This document shows, in pieces, positions 43,692-52,521 of a DNA stretch of 64,000 bases. This DNA is from VXNE01 sp963664635 (GTDB taxonomy: Bacteria; Pseudomonadota; Gammaproteobacteria; Pseudomonadales; Azotimanducaceae). Position 1 is the first letter of the stretch; each line of letters begins with the position of its first letter. The position numbers and the translations under genes are program-made. The DNA lies in the NCBI GenBank assembly GCA_963664635.1, contig OY761542.1, forward strand, positions 4,154,001 through 4,218,000. The letters run 5' to 3'. Below the pieces are notes generated by a model. The model searched no databases, was not told where the DNA came from, and saw only the letters and a list, made by a program, of their open reading frames with translations.

Positions 43692-44684
43692 TCAGGCCAT
43701 CAGCCACCGCAGCGAGTCCGCGAAGATCGCGCCGCCGTGGCGGGCGCTGTGGCCGCCCTCGCCGAAGACGAACCGGTACTCGTAGCCCGCGTATTCGAGC
43801 GCCGCGGCCATGAGCTGGTTGGCGAGCGCCCAGTTGCCGATGACGATGTTGCCGTCGCGCTGCCCGCTCTGCAGGAACACCCGGAGGGACTTCCGCGGCG
43901 TCGAGCGGATGAGATACGGGTAGTTGTGGCCGCCGCGGATGTTGACGAAGGACCCCACGTGGGAGAGCACGCGCCCGAACGCGGAGGGATCGTGCCAGGC
44001 CGCGTTGAACGCGCAGATGCCGCCGCTCGATATCCCGCAGATCAGGCGCATGGACGGATCCCGCGCGAACCGTACCCCGGCCTCCGACTCCGCGAACGGC
44101 AGCAGGTCGCCGGCCAGGAACCGGGCATACGTGGGCGTCACGCTGTCGTACTCGACGCTGCGATTGCGCGTGGCCTCTTCGTCGGTCATGCCGGGGCGCC
44201 GGCCGGGCATGACGAACACCGCGACCGTCGGCGGCAGCTCGCCCGCATGGACGAGGGAGTCGAGCACCGCGGTGGCCCGCACCGGGCCCGCCGAATCGAG
44301 ATACATCCGGCCGTCCTGGAACACCATCAGAGACGGCGCCACCGCAGGGTCGAGCCGTGCGGGCGTGTAGATCCACACGTCGCGGACCGTGCCGGAATAG
44401 ACGCGGGTATCGCCCCAGCCGGGGAACTCGCGCACGGTACCGCGCGGAACGTCCGGCCCCGGATGCGCCTCCGGACAGGGGTGGTACTGCCGATCTTCCG
44501 GCACGTTCAGGGACTCCATGAGCTCCATGTTGGAGCGTCCGTTCACCTCGGTCCCCAGCCCCCGGTCCATGAAGGACTTGTCGAGTCCCAGCCGCAGGTA
44601 GTCCTCGACGTCCATCGCGGCCGCCGGTACGCCGACCGCCGCCAACGCGCCGAGCACGCGCCGCCTCGTCATTCCGTTCGTCAT
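43692..44684 (-). CDS. Tat-exported esterase (enterochelin-esterase-like, putative esterase family)
   Basis: 330 residues from ATG 44684 with GGGGGAG upstream. The N-terminus MTRRRVLGALAAVGVPAAA has a twin-arginine export motif. The catalytic domain is of the esterase D/Fes type: VWIYTPARLDP strand, TVAVFVMPGRRPG, nucleophile elbow GISSGGICAF, and GEGGHSARHGG carrying the probable catalytic His. Relatives hydrolyse ester bonds in siderophores, lipids or polysaccharides; the substrate here is unknown. It is the last of three minus-strand genes, after the FAD oxidase and amidase, but 98 bases from the amidase. Confidence 0.83.
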   Translation of the reverse strand: MTNGMTRRRVLGALAAVGVPAAAMDVEDYLRLGLDKSFMDRGLGTEVNGRSNMELMESLNVPEDRQYHPCPEAHPGPDVPRGTVREFPGWGDTRVYSGTVRDVWIYTPARLDPAVAPSLMVFQDGRMYLDSAGPVRATAVLDSLVHAGELPPTVAVFVMPGRRPGMTDEEATRNRSVEYDSVTPTYARFLAGDLLPFAESEAGVRFARDPSMRLICGISSGGICAFNAAWHDPSAFGRVLSHVGSFVNIRGGHNYPYLIRSTPRKSLRVFLQSGQRDGNIVIGNWALANQLMAAALEYAGYEYRFVFGEGGHSARHGGAIFADSLRWLMA

Positions 44685-44782
44685 TCGACTTCTCCCCCGC
44701 GTACCGGGACTCTCGCATGCAACCACAATCGACCGACCGCGGTCAGCGGCCGCGCCGTTCGGCCCGCGCGTCTCCCCACCTC

Positions 44783-46186
44783 TCAGCCGACGCTTGGGTG
44801 CGCGTCGAATCCCGCCGCGGCCTCGAACGCGCTCCCCATGCGGACCAGCGCGGCCTCGCCGAGGCGCGGTCCGACGAGCTGGAACGCCTGCGGCACGCCC
44901 GCCCCGTCGAGGCCGACCGGCAGCGTGATGGTCGGGTGGCCGGAGTAGTCGAACGGCGCCGTGAACTGAATGAAGGGCGCCATCCCCTCCTCCGGGACGC
45001 GGGTACCGAAGTCCGTCAGCGGTGGCGGCGTGACCATGCAGGGCGCCGCGATGGCCTGCACCTCGGAAAGCGTCGCGTCCAGCTCCGCGCGGAAGCGCTC
45101 CCGCGCCCGTTCGAGTCGCGCGTAGTCCATCGCGGCGGCCCCCTGCCCGAGGGCCAGGAGCCGGGCCAGATCGGGACCGTAGTCCTCCTGGCGCGACGGC
45201 CAGGTCGCCTCGTGCGCGAGCGCGCATTCCACGCCGCAGGTGATCGCCCAGCCCTCCGCGAGGTCGGCGCAGTCCGGCATGTGGATGTCCACGATGCGCG
45301 CGCCCGCTGCCTGGAGCACGTCGAGCGCGTGCTCCACCACGCCGACCGTTTCGGGGGCGACGCCCGCTCCGTTGTAGTCGCGGTCCACGCCGACGGCGAA
45401 GCCGGCCAGGCCGCCGCCCGTTTCCGCGACGTAGTTGGGCACCGCTGCCGGAAGAGACGTCGGGTCCTTCGCGTCCTGCCCGGCCATGACGCCGAGCATG
45501 CGGGCCGCGTCCTCCACCGTGCGTGTCATCGGCCCGATGTGGTCGAGCGATTCCGCGAGCGGGAAGGCGCCGTGCCGGCTGACGCGCCCGTAGGTGGGCT
45601 TGATGCCGACCAGCCCGCAGCAGGCGGAGGGAAAGCGAATGCTGCCGCCGGTGTCCGAGCCGAGCGCCCCGAACGCCAGGCCGGCCGCCACCGAAACCCC
45701 GGATCCGGACGACGAGACCCCGGTCCAGCGTTCCGCGGCCCAGGGATTCACCGGCGGCGCGACATCCGGGTGATGGTTCGAGAACGCGCCCTCGGTGAGC
45801 TTCACCTTGCCGAGGATGACGGCTCCGGCCGCCTTGAGCCGCGTCACGACCGTGGCGTCTTCCGGTGGCACCCAGTCGGCCAGTACGCGCGTTCCGCACG
45901 TCGTGACGGTGTCCTGGGTCCAGAGCAGGTCCTTGAGCGCGATCGGCACGCCGTGCAGGGGTCCGAGGGGCTCGCCGTTCGCCCGCCGGCGATCGAGTGC
46001 CGTGGCCTGCGCCAGCGCCTGTTCCCCGGTCACGGTGACGTACGCCTTGAGTTCCGGATCGAGGCGCTCGATGCGCGCGAGCATCGCCTCGGCGACCGCG
46101 ACGGCCGAGAACTCGCCGCTCTTCAGCCGCCGGCAGACGTCCGACAGCGACAGGTAGTGGAGGGGAACGTCCGCCGCCGCGCTCAT
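44783..46186 (-). CDS. Amidase signature family protein
   Basis: 467 residues from ATG 46186, overlapping the FAD oxidase stop as ATGA. The Ser-cisSer-Lys triad of the amidase signature family can be read: Lys in GVPIALKDLL, cis-Ser in TGVSSSGSGVSVAAGL, and the nucleophile Ser in GSDTGGSIRFPSACCG. The length is usual for the family, which hydrolyses diverse amides and includes GatA, but no gatB or gatC is nearby. The coupling to a 2-hydroxyacid-type FAD oxidase suggests a short catabolic route that frees a carboxylic acid for oxidation. Confidence 0.92.
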   Translation of the reverse strand: MSAAADVPLHYLSLSDVCRRLKSGEFSAVAVAEAMLARIERLDPELKAYVTVTGEQALAQATALDRRRANGEPLGPLHGVPIALKDLLWTQDTVTTCGTRVLADWVPPEDATVVTRLKAAGAVILGKVKLTEGAFSNHHPDVAPPVNPWAAERWTGVSSSGSGVSVAAGLAFGALGSDTGGSIRFPSACCGLVGIKPTYGRVSRHGAFPLAESLDHIGPMTRTVEDAARMLGVMAGQDAKDPTSLPAAVPNYVAETGGGLAGFAVGVDRDYNGAGVAPETVGVVEHALDVLQAAGARIVDIHMPDCADLAEGWAITCGVECALAHEATWPSRQEDYGPDLARLLALGQGAAAMDYARLERARERFRAELDATLSEVQAIAAPCMVTPPPLTDFGTRVPEEGMAPFIQFTAPFDYSGHPTITLPVGLDGAGVPQAFQLVGPRLGEAALVRMGSAFEAAAGFDAHPSVG

Positions 46187-47586
46187 GCGGCGACGCCCAC
46201 CCTCTCGGTCTCGTCGAAGATCTTCCCGGGATTCAGGATGCCCCTGGGGTCCAGCGCCTGCTTCAGCGAGCGCATGAGCACGATCTCTTCCGGCGTGCGC
46301 GATACCGACAGCCACGCCTTCTTGTCGAGCCCCACGCCGTGCTCCGCGGAGACCGAGCCGCCGATGCCCGCGAGCGGCTGGTAGACGGCGCGGTCCACCC
46401 CTTTCTTGGCGCCGTGGTCGTCGCCCGCGGAGATGCCGAAATGCAGGTTGCCGTCGCCGAGGTGCCCGAAGGCGAAGTTGCGGTACGTGCCGAAGGTCTC
46501 GGCGAGACCCCGGTTCACGTCCTCGACGTAGGCCTCCATCCGCGGGATCGGCAGGCTGACGTCGTAGATGAAGACCGGCGGGAAGCGGTTGACCTGCTCC
46601 ACGTCGTCGCGCATCGCCCAGAGTTCCAGCCGCTGCGCCTCGCTCTGGGCGATCACGGCGTCGGTGACCAGGCCCACCTCGTAAGCGTCCTCGAGCGCCG
46701 CTTCGGCCCGCGCCTTGTCCGTCTCCGCATCGCCGCCCAGCGCCTCGATCAGGACGTAGTAGGGATGGTCCTGCGACAGGGGCGGGCGCTGCTTGGCCGG
46801 CGGCGTGCTGACGAGCCGGTAGAAGTTGTTCCACAGCACCTCGAAGGCGGACAGCGCACCGCCGAGCCGGGCGTCCATGAGCTTCAGGAGCTCGGGCAGC
46901 TTGTCGAACTCGTCGACGGCCACGAACAGCGTCTCCTGGCTGCGCGGTTTCTCCCGCAGGCGCAGCACGGCGCGCGTCACGATCCCCAGGCTCCCCTCGG
47001 TGCCGATGAAGAGCTGCTTGAGGTCGTAGCCGGCGTTGTTCTTGATCATCTCGTTCATCGACGAGACCACGGTCCCGTCCGCCAGCACCGCCTCGAGGCC
47101 GAGGACCATGTCCCGGGTCATGCCGTAGCGGATGACGCGGTTGCCGCCGGCGTTGGTCGAGATGTTGCCGCCGATGGTGCAGCTGCCCCGCCCGCCGAGA
47201 TCGAGCGGGTACATGAGGCCATGTTCGTCGGCGTACTCCTGCACCGCCTGCAGGACAACCCCCGCCTCGACCGTCATGGTGCGGTTCGTGCGCTCGACCC
47301 CCTCGATGCGGTTCATCCGCTCCAGGGACAAAATGACGTCGCCGCGCTCGGTGAGGGCGCTGCCCACCAGTCCGGTCAGCCCGCCGTGGGCGACGACCGG
47401 CTGTCTCGCGCGATGGCAGGCGGCGAGCACGGCACTCACTTCCGCCGTGGTCCGCGGACGCACCAGCGTCTGCGCCTCGATGGACTCCGACATCCAGATG
47501 CCGGCGGCGCGGCTCGTGACGTCGGGACCGGTCAGAACCCCGCCGGGACCCGTGATTTCCGACAGCGTCTGCAAGAGATCGGCCAT
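46183..47586 (-). CDS. FAD-linked oxidase, GlcD/D-lactate dehydrogenase type
   Basis: 467 residues from ATG 47586 with a G-rich ribosome site. The PCMH-type FAD-binding domain is shown by VVAHGGLTGLVGSALTERGD, LDLGGRGSCTIGGNISTNAGG and GTEGSLGIVTRAVLRL. The C-terminal oxidase domain has FAFGHLGDGNLHFGI and SVSAEHGVGLDKK, where the histidines bind a divalent metal in relatives. Such enzymes oxidise glycolate, D-lactate or D-2-hydroxyglutarate. The gene overlaps the amidase gene downstream and diverges from a crotonase gene 160 bases away. Confidence 0.92.
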   Translation of the reverse strand: MADLLQTLSEITGPGGVLTGPDVTSRAAGIWMSESIEAQTLVRPRTTAEVSAVLAACHRARQPVVAHGGLTGLVGSALTERGDVILSLERMNRIEGVERTNRTMTVEAGVVLQAVQEYADEHGLMYPLDLGGRGSCTIGGNISTNAGGNRVIRYGMTRDMVLGLEAVLADGTVVSSMNEMIKNNAGYDLKQLFIGTEGSLGIVTRAVLRLREKPRSQETLFVAVDEFDKLPELLKLMDARLGGALSAFEVLWNNFYRLVSTPPAKQRPPLSQDHPYYVLIEALGGDAETDKARAEAALEDAYEVGLVTDAVIAQSEAQRLELWAMRDDVEQVNRFPPVFIYDVSLPIPRMEAYVEDVNRGLAETFGTYRNFAFGHLGDGNLHFGISAGDDHGAKKGVDRAVYQPLAGIGGSVSAEHGVGLDKKAWLSVSRTPEEIVLMRSLKQALDPRGILNPGKIFDETERVGVAA

Positions 47587-47746
47587 GTTCGCCCCCCTCG
47601 GCCCGCTTCGCTTGGATGGTAGCACGCAGGCGGCGGAGGACCCGTTGGCCGCCCGCCACACGGCCGCCCTCCGAGGTGCTCCCCAGGTGGATGGAACGCC
47701 GGCGGTCCATCCACTACCCTCCCGGGCCGCCCTTCAAGATACGGGA

Positions 47747-48559
47747 ATGGACATGTCGGACGAAGCAGTGATCTATACGGTGGCCGAAGGCGTCGCGACC
47801 CTCACGCTGAACCGCCCCGAGCGCATGAACGCGTGGAACGCGGACATCGACCGGGGCATGTCGGCGGCCCTCGCCGCCGCGCGCGACGACGACGCCGTGC
47901 GCGCGATCGTCGTCACGGGCGCCGGACGCGCGTTCTGCGCCGGGGCCGACCTCGGGGGCGGCGCGGACACGTTCGCCGGCCGGGGCGAGCCTGACAGCGG
48001 CGGCAACGCGCCGCAACTCCTGCCGTACCAGATCCCGAAGCCGGTGATCGCCGCGATCAACGGACCCGCCGTCGGCATCGGCATGACCTACCCGATGCTG
48101 TGCGACGTGCGCCTCGCGGCGGATACGGCCAAGCTCGGCTTCGTCTTCACGCGGCGCGGCATGATGCCCGAACTGGCCGCGCACACCATCGTCCAGCGCG
48201 TGGCGGGCTTCTCGAACGCCGCCCACCTGCTCATGTCCGGGCGCATCTTCACCGGCACGGAAGCGGCCGAGCTCGGCGTCGTGACCAGGTCCGTCCCGAA
48301 GGACGAGCTCATGGAGACCGCCCGCGCCATGGCGGCCGAGTATCGCCTGGCGGCGCCGGTGTCGGTCGCGATCACCAAGAGACTCCTCTGGGAAGGGATG
48401 CACACGGGCATCGCCGACATGATGGAGCGCGAGGAGCGGGTCTTCTCCTGGGTGGGCAACCAGGCGGACGCGCGCGAGGGCATCCGTTCGTTCCTCGAGA
48501 AGCGCGATCCCGAGTGGAAGCTCTCCGCGGCGCGCGATTTGCCCAAAGGGTTCGCGTAG
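47747..48559 (+). CDS. Enoyl-CoA hydratase/isomerase family protein
   Basis: 270 residues from ATG 47747; a second ATG two codons on (MSDEA) may be the true start. Crotonase motifs: LNRPERMNAWN, GAGRAFCAGADLGGG, INGPAVGIGMTYPMLCDVRLA and FTRRGMMPELAAHTIVQRV, with the glutamate expected in the second catalytic region. The oxyanion motif is standard. The reaction on acyl-CoA (hydration or isomerisation) is probable, substrate unknown. It is followed by a flavin oxidoreductase in the same direction, 100 bases on. Confidence 0.9.
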   Translation: MDMSDEAVIYTVAEGVATLTLNRPERMNAWNADIDRGMSAALAAARDDDAVRAIVVTGAGRAFCAGADLGGGADTFAGRGEPDSGGNAPQLLPYQIPKPVIAAINGPAVGIGMTYPMLCDVRLAADTAKLGFVFTRRGMMPELAAHTIVQRVAGFSNAAHLLMSGRIFTGTEAAELGVVTRSVPKDELMETARAMAAEYRLAAPVSVAITKRLLWEGMHTGIADMMEREERVFSWVGNQADAREGIRSFLEKRDPEWKLSAARDLPKGFA

Positions 48560-48659
48560 CGGCCACCGGGAATCCACGGGCCCCGGCGGGTCACCGCGTT
48601 GCCGGCGCGCCGCCCGGGGCAGTAGGCTTGCCCGGTCACCCCGGCTCAGGAATCTCCGC

Positions 48660-49604
48660 ATGACCCAGGCACATTTCGGCGTCACCATCCCCCAGATCAA
48701 GCGGCCGTGGGTCGCCGCCGCGGAAGCCGCCGGCGCGTTCGAGGGCATGGGTTACGACTCCCTCTGGGTCTGCGACCACTTCTACGGTCCCCAGTCGCCG
48801 CAGCTTCCCATCCTGGAGGCATGGTCCATGGTCTCCGCGCTCGCCGCAATCACCGAGCGCGTCGAGATCGGCACCCTGGTGACCCCGGCCGGCATGCGCA
48901 ACCCCGCGCAGCTCGGCAAGGTCATCGCGACGGCCGACAACATCGCGGGCGGGCGTGTCATCGCCGGGCTCGGCGGCGGCTGGATGCCCCGCGAATTCAC
49001 CGACTTCGGCGTGCCGTTCCGGTCCACGGGCGAACGCCTCGTGCAGTTGCGCGAGACGGTCGAACTCCTGAAGCGCATGTGGGGAGAGGAGGACGAGGTG
49101 TCCTACGAAGGCCGGTTCGTGCAGGCGGAGAACGTCGTCTGCCAGCCAAAGCCCCCGCGGTCCATCCCGATCCTGATCGGCGGCGCCGGCGAACGCGTGA
49201 CCCTGAAGCTGACCGCCGAGCACGCGGACATGTGGAACAACCTGGCCGGGCACCAGGCGAACCTCGGGCACAAGGTCGACGTCCTGAAGCGGCACTGCGA
49301 CGCCGTCGGCCGGGACTTCTCCGAGATCGTCGTGAGTCAGCAGTGCCTCGTGACCCTCGCCGAGGACGAGGCGAGCGCCGGACCGATGGCCGACCGGGCG
49401 CAGAAAATCTTCGGCGGGCACATGGGCGATCCCAAGGGACCCATCGCCATCACCGGCACCGCCCAGCAGTGCGTCGACGCGATCGGCAAGCACATCGGCC
49501 TCGGCTGCACGATGTTCGTGATGGAGTTCTTCGGGCGCGACACGATGGTGCCGGCGCAACTCTTCGCGGAGGAGGTCGCGCCGCACTTCCGCGCGGCGAT
49601 GTAG
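48660..49604 (+). CDS. LLM-class flavin-dependent oxidoreductase, F420-type subgroup
   Basis: 314 residues from ATG 48660. Luciferase-like TIM barrel: FEGMGYDSLWVCDHFYG, ERVEIGTLVTPAGMRNPAQLGKVIATADNIAGGRVIAGLGGGW, and PIPILIGGAGERVTLKLTAEHADMWN-type sequence (here SIPILIGG). The DHFYG and GGGWMPREF patterns are common in families annotated as F420-dependent, though FMN use cannot be excluded. A hairpin at 49610 lies between its stop and the convergent amidohydrolase gene and may end both transcripts. Confidence 0.87.
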   Translation: MTQAHFGVTIPQIKRPWVAAAEAAGAFEGMGYDSLWVCDHFYGPQSPQLPILEAWSMVSALAAITERVEIGTLVTPAGMRNPAQLGKVIATADNIAGGRVIAGLGGGWMPREFTDFGVPFRSTGERLVQLRETVELLKRMWGEEDEVSYEGRFVQAENVVCQPKPPRSIPILIGGAGERVTLKLTAEHADMWNNLAGHQANLGHKVDVLKRHCDAVGRDFSEIVVSQQCLVTLAEDEASAGPMADRAQKIFGGHMGDPKGPIAITGTAQQCVDAIGKHIGLGCTMFVMEFFGRDTMVPAQLFAEEVAPHFRAAM

Positions 49605-49609
49605 GGGAC

Positions 49610-49630
49610 GGGCGACCACGCGGGTCGCCC
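49610..49630. terminator. Hairpin between convergent genes, member of a dispersed repeat
   Basis: GGGCGACC and GGTCGCCC form an 8-base stem around ACGCG, six bases after the flavin oxidoreductase stop and 11 bases before the convergent amidohydrolase stop. Related sequences occur at 56774-56794 and 30721-30742. It lacks a T tract, so it may work as a transcript-stabilising hairpin rather than a true intrinsic terminator. Confidence 0.5.
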
Positions 49631-49641
49631 CTGCGGCCCCC

Positions 49642-50826
49642 TTACGGATTCGACCCCCGGGTGTCCGGACAGGCGTTCGGATACAGGTCCAGGAAGTTCC
49701 GGGCGAAGAACCGGTCGAGGGTCCCTTCGTCCATGCCTTCGAGCGTCCGGCTGAAACGCCCCAGCGGATCTCTTCCACCCTCCGCGTGGGGGTAGTCCGA
49801 GGAGAAGAGGTACAGCTCCGCCGCCGACTCCTCGATGAGCCGGCCCGCGTTCTCGAAGGCGTAGGGCGTGAAACGCAACTGCTCGCGCGCCTGCTCGGAC
49901 GGCTTGCGTTGCATCTCTCCCAGGTGCGGCTCCGAGCGCGCCCAGATGTCAACGGCGTGGTCGAGGCGCCGCAGGGTGTCCGGGACCCATCCGGCGCCGA
50001 GTTCGATAACCCCGCCGCGCAGGCCCGGGAACTGCTCGAGCACGCCGTCCAGGATCAGCACGGAAATGAACCGTTGCGCCGAGTGAAAGATCACCGACAG
50101 GTCCTTGGAGCCGATCACTTCCGCCCGCCCGCGGGCGCTCTGGCGTTCGGAGTGACCGTCGTTCAGCCACTCGTCGTCGATGCTGAGCGAACTCGAACCC
50201 ACGTGCAGCAGGAACGGGACCCGGCGTTCCTCGAGGGTCGCCCAGATGGCCTCGTGGTCCGGGTGACCGGGTGAGCGGCCCCCAGGGGCGTGCGAAGCGA
50301 TCCAGATCGACTGCAGGCCGAGGCCCAGCGCCGCATCGATCTCCGCGAGGGCGCGCGCCGGGTCGGTGAGCGGCACCATGGCGACCCCCATCAGCCGGGG
50401 CTCGCCGTCGCAGAACTCCGCCATGGCGCGGTTGTGGGCCCCGGCGGCGGCGTACGCGAGGTCCAGGTCGGTCTCGCCGAAGATGCGGGTCCCGCAGAAC
50501 GACGAGAAGACCACCTGGCGCTCGAAGCCGAGGAGCGACAACGCGGTGGACCGTTCCGCCGTGTTGAAGGCGCCCAGCGCATCGTGCCACTTCGGCCCCT
50601 TGGTCAGACCGTCGCCGAGCGCGGCGAGCCGCTCGACCACCTCCGGCGGATGCCCGAGGCGGTCCCTGTACTCCCGCATGCGGATGCCTTCGGTCGCGAT
50701 GCCCACTTCGGCGAGCGTCGGAATGCGGTCGCGCAGCGCCGCCGGAGCATGCCGCGTCAAGAAGTCCGGCAGCTCCATCAGGTGGCTGTCGGCGTCCAGG
50801 ATGCGGCGCCCGCCCGCGTAGGTCAC
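49642..50826 (-). CDS. ACMSD-type amidohydrolase (amidohydrolase 2 family)
   Basis: 394 residues from GTG 50826, overlapping the upstream MBL-fold gene stop as GTGA. Metal-site positions of the family are visible: RILDADSHLMELPDF at the N-terminus, PFLLHVGSSS in the middle, FHSAQRF, and LFSSDYPHAEGG near the C-terminus, with Asp as the final ligand. These TIM-barrel enzymes decarboxylate or hydrolyse small acids. A second, related protein is encoded at 55407-56642. The substrate is unknown; the adjacent secreted MBL-fold protein may act in the same pathway. Confidence 0.87.
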   Translation of the reverse strand: MTYAGGRRILDADSHLMELPDFLTRHAPAALRDRIPTLAEVGIATEGIRMREYRDRLGHPPEVVERLAALGDGLTKGPKWHDALGAFNTAERSTALSLLGFERQVVFSSFCGTRIFGETDLDLAYAAAGAHNRAMAEFCDGEPRLMGVAMVPLTDPARALAEIDAALGLGLQSIWIASHAPGGRSPGHPDHEAIWATLEERRVPFLLHVGSSSLSIDDEWLNDGHSERQSARGRAEVIGSKDLSVIFHSAQRFISVLILDGVLEQFPGLRGGVIELGAGWVPDTLRRLDHAVDIWARSEPHLGEMQRKPSEQAREQLRFTPYAFENAGRLIEESAAELYLFSSDYPHAEGGRDPLGRFSRTLEGMDEGTLDRFFARNFLDLYPNACPDTRGSNP

Positions 50827-51722
50827 GGGGCGTCTCCCGCCCCCGCCCCGGCGGCGTTCGCAACGACAGCGTCGCTCTCCTGGACGATGGCGATCCAGCG
50901 CTCCGCGCTGATGAAGCCGGAGCCCCAGTCTTCCCACCGCCCGAAGCCGTCGCGCTCGAGGTCGCCGAGCGTGCCGTCCGCGACCGCTTCACGCACCATC
51001 GCCTGGCTCTCGCGAACCACGGTGACGTAGGCCCGCAGGTCATCGACGCTCGCGAGAGCGCCGTGGCCCGGGATGATGCGGGTGTCGGCGGGGATCATCT
51101 CGAGCACGGCTTCGATGTTGGCCACGAGTCCGTCCACGGAACCGCCGCTCGGCACGTCCACGTACGGGAAACGTCCGTTGAAGAAGTGGTCGCCCAGGTG
51201 GATCACGCCGGCCTCGCGGAACCAGACGACCGAGTCGCCATCCGTGTGGCCGCTCGGCAGGTGCATGACGCCGATGCGCTCGCCGTTGAAGTGAAGCTCG
51301 ATCCCGTCGTCGTAGGTGACCACCGGGAGCCCCGCCGGCTCCATCCCCTGGGAGACAAGCCGTACCCGCACGTTCTCGTGGGCGACGACGATCCCGCTCT
51401 CCCCGAAGATGGGATTACCCCCGGTATGGTCCCCGTGATGGTGGGTGTTCAGCACGTAGGCGGGCAACCCGCCCCCGAGCGACTCGATCGCCGCCGAGAT
51501 CCGCCCGGCGAGGGGCGCGAACTGGTCGTCCACCATCAGCACGCCGTCGGGGCCGACGCTGACGCCGATGTTCCCGCCGCTGCCCTCCAGCATGTGCACG
51601 GTGCCGGCGACGTGCGTGGCCCTGATTTCGACGCCGGCGAACCGGTCCTCGGGTTGCGCCCCCGCCAGCGATGCGGCGGCGATCAGGGCGCCCGCGAGCG
51701 CTACGGCTGGTACGTTCCTCAT
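50823..51722 (-). CDS. Exported metallo-beta-lactamase-fold hydrolase
   Basis: 299 residues from ATG 51722, with GGAGG six bases upstream (a GTG at 51734 is an unlikely earlier start). A signal peptide covers about residues 1-22 (AVALAGALIAAASLAGAQ). Metal ligands are complete: THHHGDHTGG, SGHTDGDS, HLGDHFF and IIPGHG. The arrangement with an N-terminal AGTVHMLEGSGGNIG is typical for the periplasmic MBL proteins near quinoprotein or catabolic genes, not for dedicated antibiotic resistance enzymes. Two zinc ions and a hydrolytic role are likely; the substrate is unknown. Confidence 0.88.
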   Translation of the reverse strand: MRNVPAVALAGALIAAASLAGAQPEDRFAGVEIRATHVAGTVHMLEGSGGNIGVSVGPDGVLMVDDQFAPLAGRISAAIESLGGGLPAYVLNTHHHGDHTGGNPIFGESGIVVAHENVRVRLVSQGMEPAGLPVVTYDDGIELHFNGERIGVMHLPSGHTDGDSVVWFREAGVIHLGDHFFNGRFPYVDVPSGGSVDGLVANIEAVLEMIPADTRIIPGHGALASVDDLRAYVTVVRESQAMVREAVADGTLGDLERDGFGRWEDWGSGFISAERWIAIVQESDAVVANAAGAGAGDAP

Positions 51723-51783
51723 GCGTTCCTCCACGACATGCCCCGGTGCGATGACCGGACCCGCCGGATTGTAGCAACGGAGG

Positions 51784-52521
51784 TCAGGCGAGGGTTTCGG
51801 CGCCCTCGAAGGCGTTGACGTCGGGCCGCGTCGCGAACCGCAGCCGGGGCAGCGTGCCGTTCGCCCTGGCGCCGAAGGCGACCACGGGGTAGTTGGGCTC
51901 GAGACGCGGCTGTCCCCACGCCTCCCCGTCGAACGCTTCGAGCACCGGCGTGTACCGCTCCGCGCGCGTCACGTCCCAGGTCGGGTCGAACTGCACGAGC
52001 CGCAATCCCGCCGGCGTGCGCGCCGCGTGCATGGCGGCGAAGAACTGGATGTCGTTCGACTGCAGGAGGTCCGGATCGTCCCCGCGCACCGCGAGGGTCG
52101 TGTCGCCCTCGAGCGTCACCTCCACGCGCGCCGCGTCGTAGTACCGCTCCACCAGCACCCGGCCGACCCGGGCGCGCAGGCCCCAGTGTTCCGCGAGGGC
52201 TCGGCCGGCGGCCGCGTTGTCGACGACCGCCCCGACGAGGAAGCCGCGCGGGCGCGCGCCGCTGCGGCAGGACAGCCGCACCTGCACGAGTCCAAACGCG
52301 CCCCACGGGGAGTCCGACACCGACCAGGCGACGATCATCGCCATCGGGGGCAGCGTCGGGTGGAGCGCGGGCGGGTAGAGTTCCGTCACCTCGCCGGCGG
52401 CCACTTCGAAGCTCCACTGGAGGATCTCCACGTCGGGAAGCGCGACCGGCTCGCCATCGAACGCACGGATCTCCGGCGCGTCCGGCACGAGGGTCTCGAG
52501 CGGGGTGGATCCAGAGAGCAT
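51784..52521 (-). CDS. Acetoacetate decarboxylase-like protein lacking lysine
   Basis: 245 residues from ATG 52521, sharing one base with the preceding stop (TGATG). The acetoacetate decarboxylase fold is suggested by PALHPTLPPMAMIVAWSV, PWGAFGLVQVRLSCRSG, RPRGFLVGAVVDNAAAGRAL and EHWGLRARVGRVLVERYYD. True decarboxylases form a Schiff base with a lysine, but this protein contains no lysine at all, so it must do something else with the fold. Other members of the superfamily act as cyclases, aldolase-dehydratases or binding proteins. It is coupled to a flavin oxidoreductase and an MFS carrier. Confidence 0.75.
   Translation of the reverse strand: MLSGSTPLETLVPDAPEIRAFDGEPVALPDVEILQWSFEVAAGEVTELYPPALHPTLPPMAMIVAWSVSDSPWGAFGLVQVRLSCRSGARPRGFLVGAVVDNAAAGRALAEHWGLRARVGRVLVERYYDAARVEVTLEGDTTLAVRGDDPDLLQSNDIQFFAAMHAARTPAGLRLVQFDPTWDVTRAERYTPVLEAFDGEAWGQPRLEPNYPVVAFGARANGTLPRLRFATRPDVNAFEGAETLA

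Noticed and set aside
49610..49630. Hairpin as a classical intrinsic terminator
   Set aside because: No T-rich tract follows on either strand, so it is listed as a repeat hairpin with only a possible terminator role.
50823..51722. MBL-fold gene as an antibiotic-resistance beta-lactamase
   Set aside because: Metal ligands fit the broad MBL superfamily, but the sequence and context (coupled to an ACMSD-type amidohydrolase) are those of catabolic MBL proteins.
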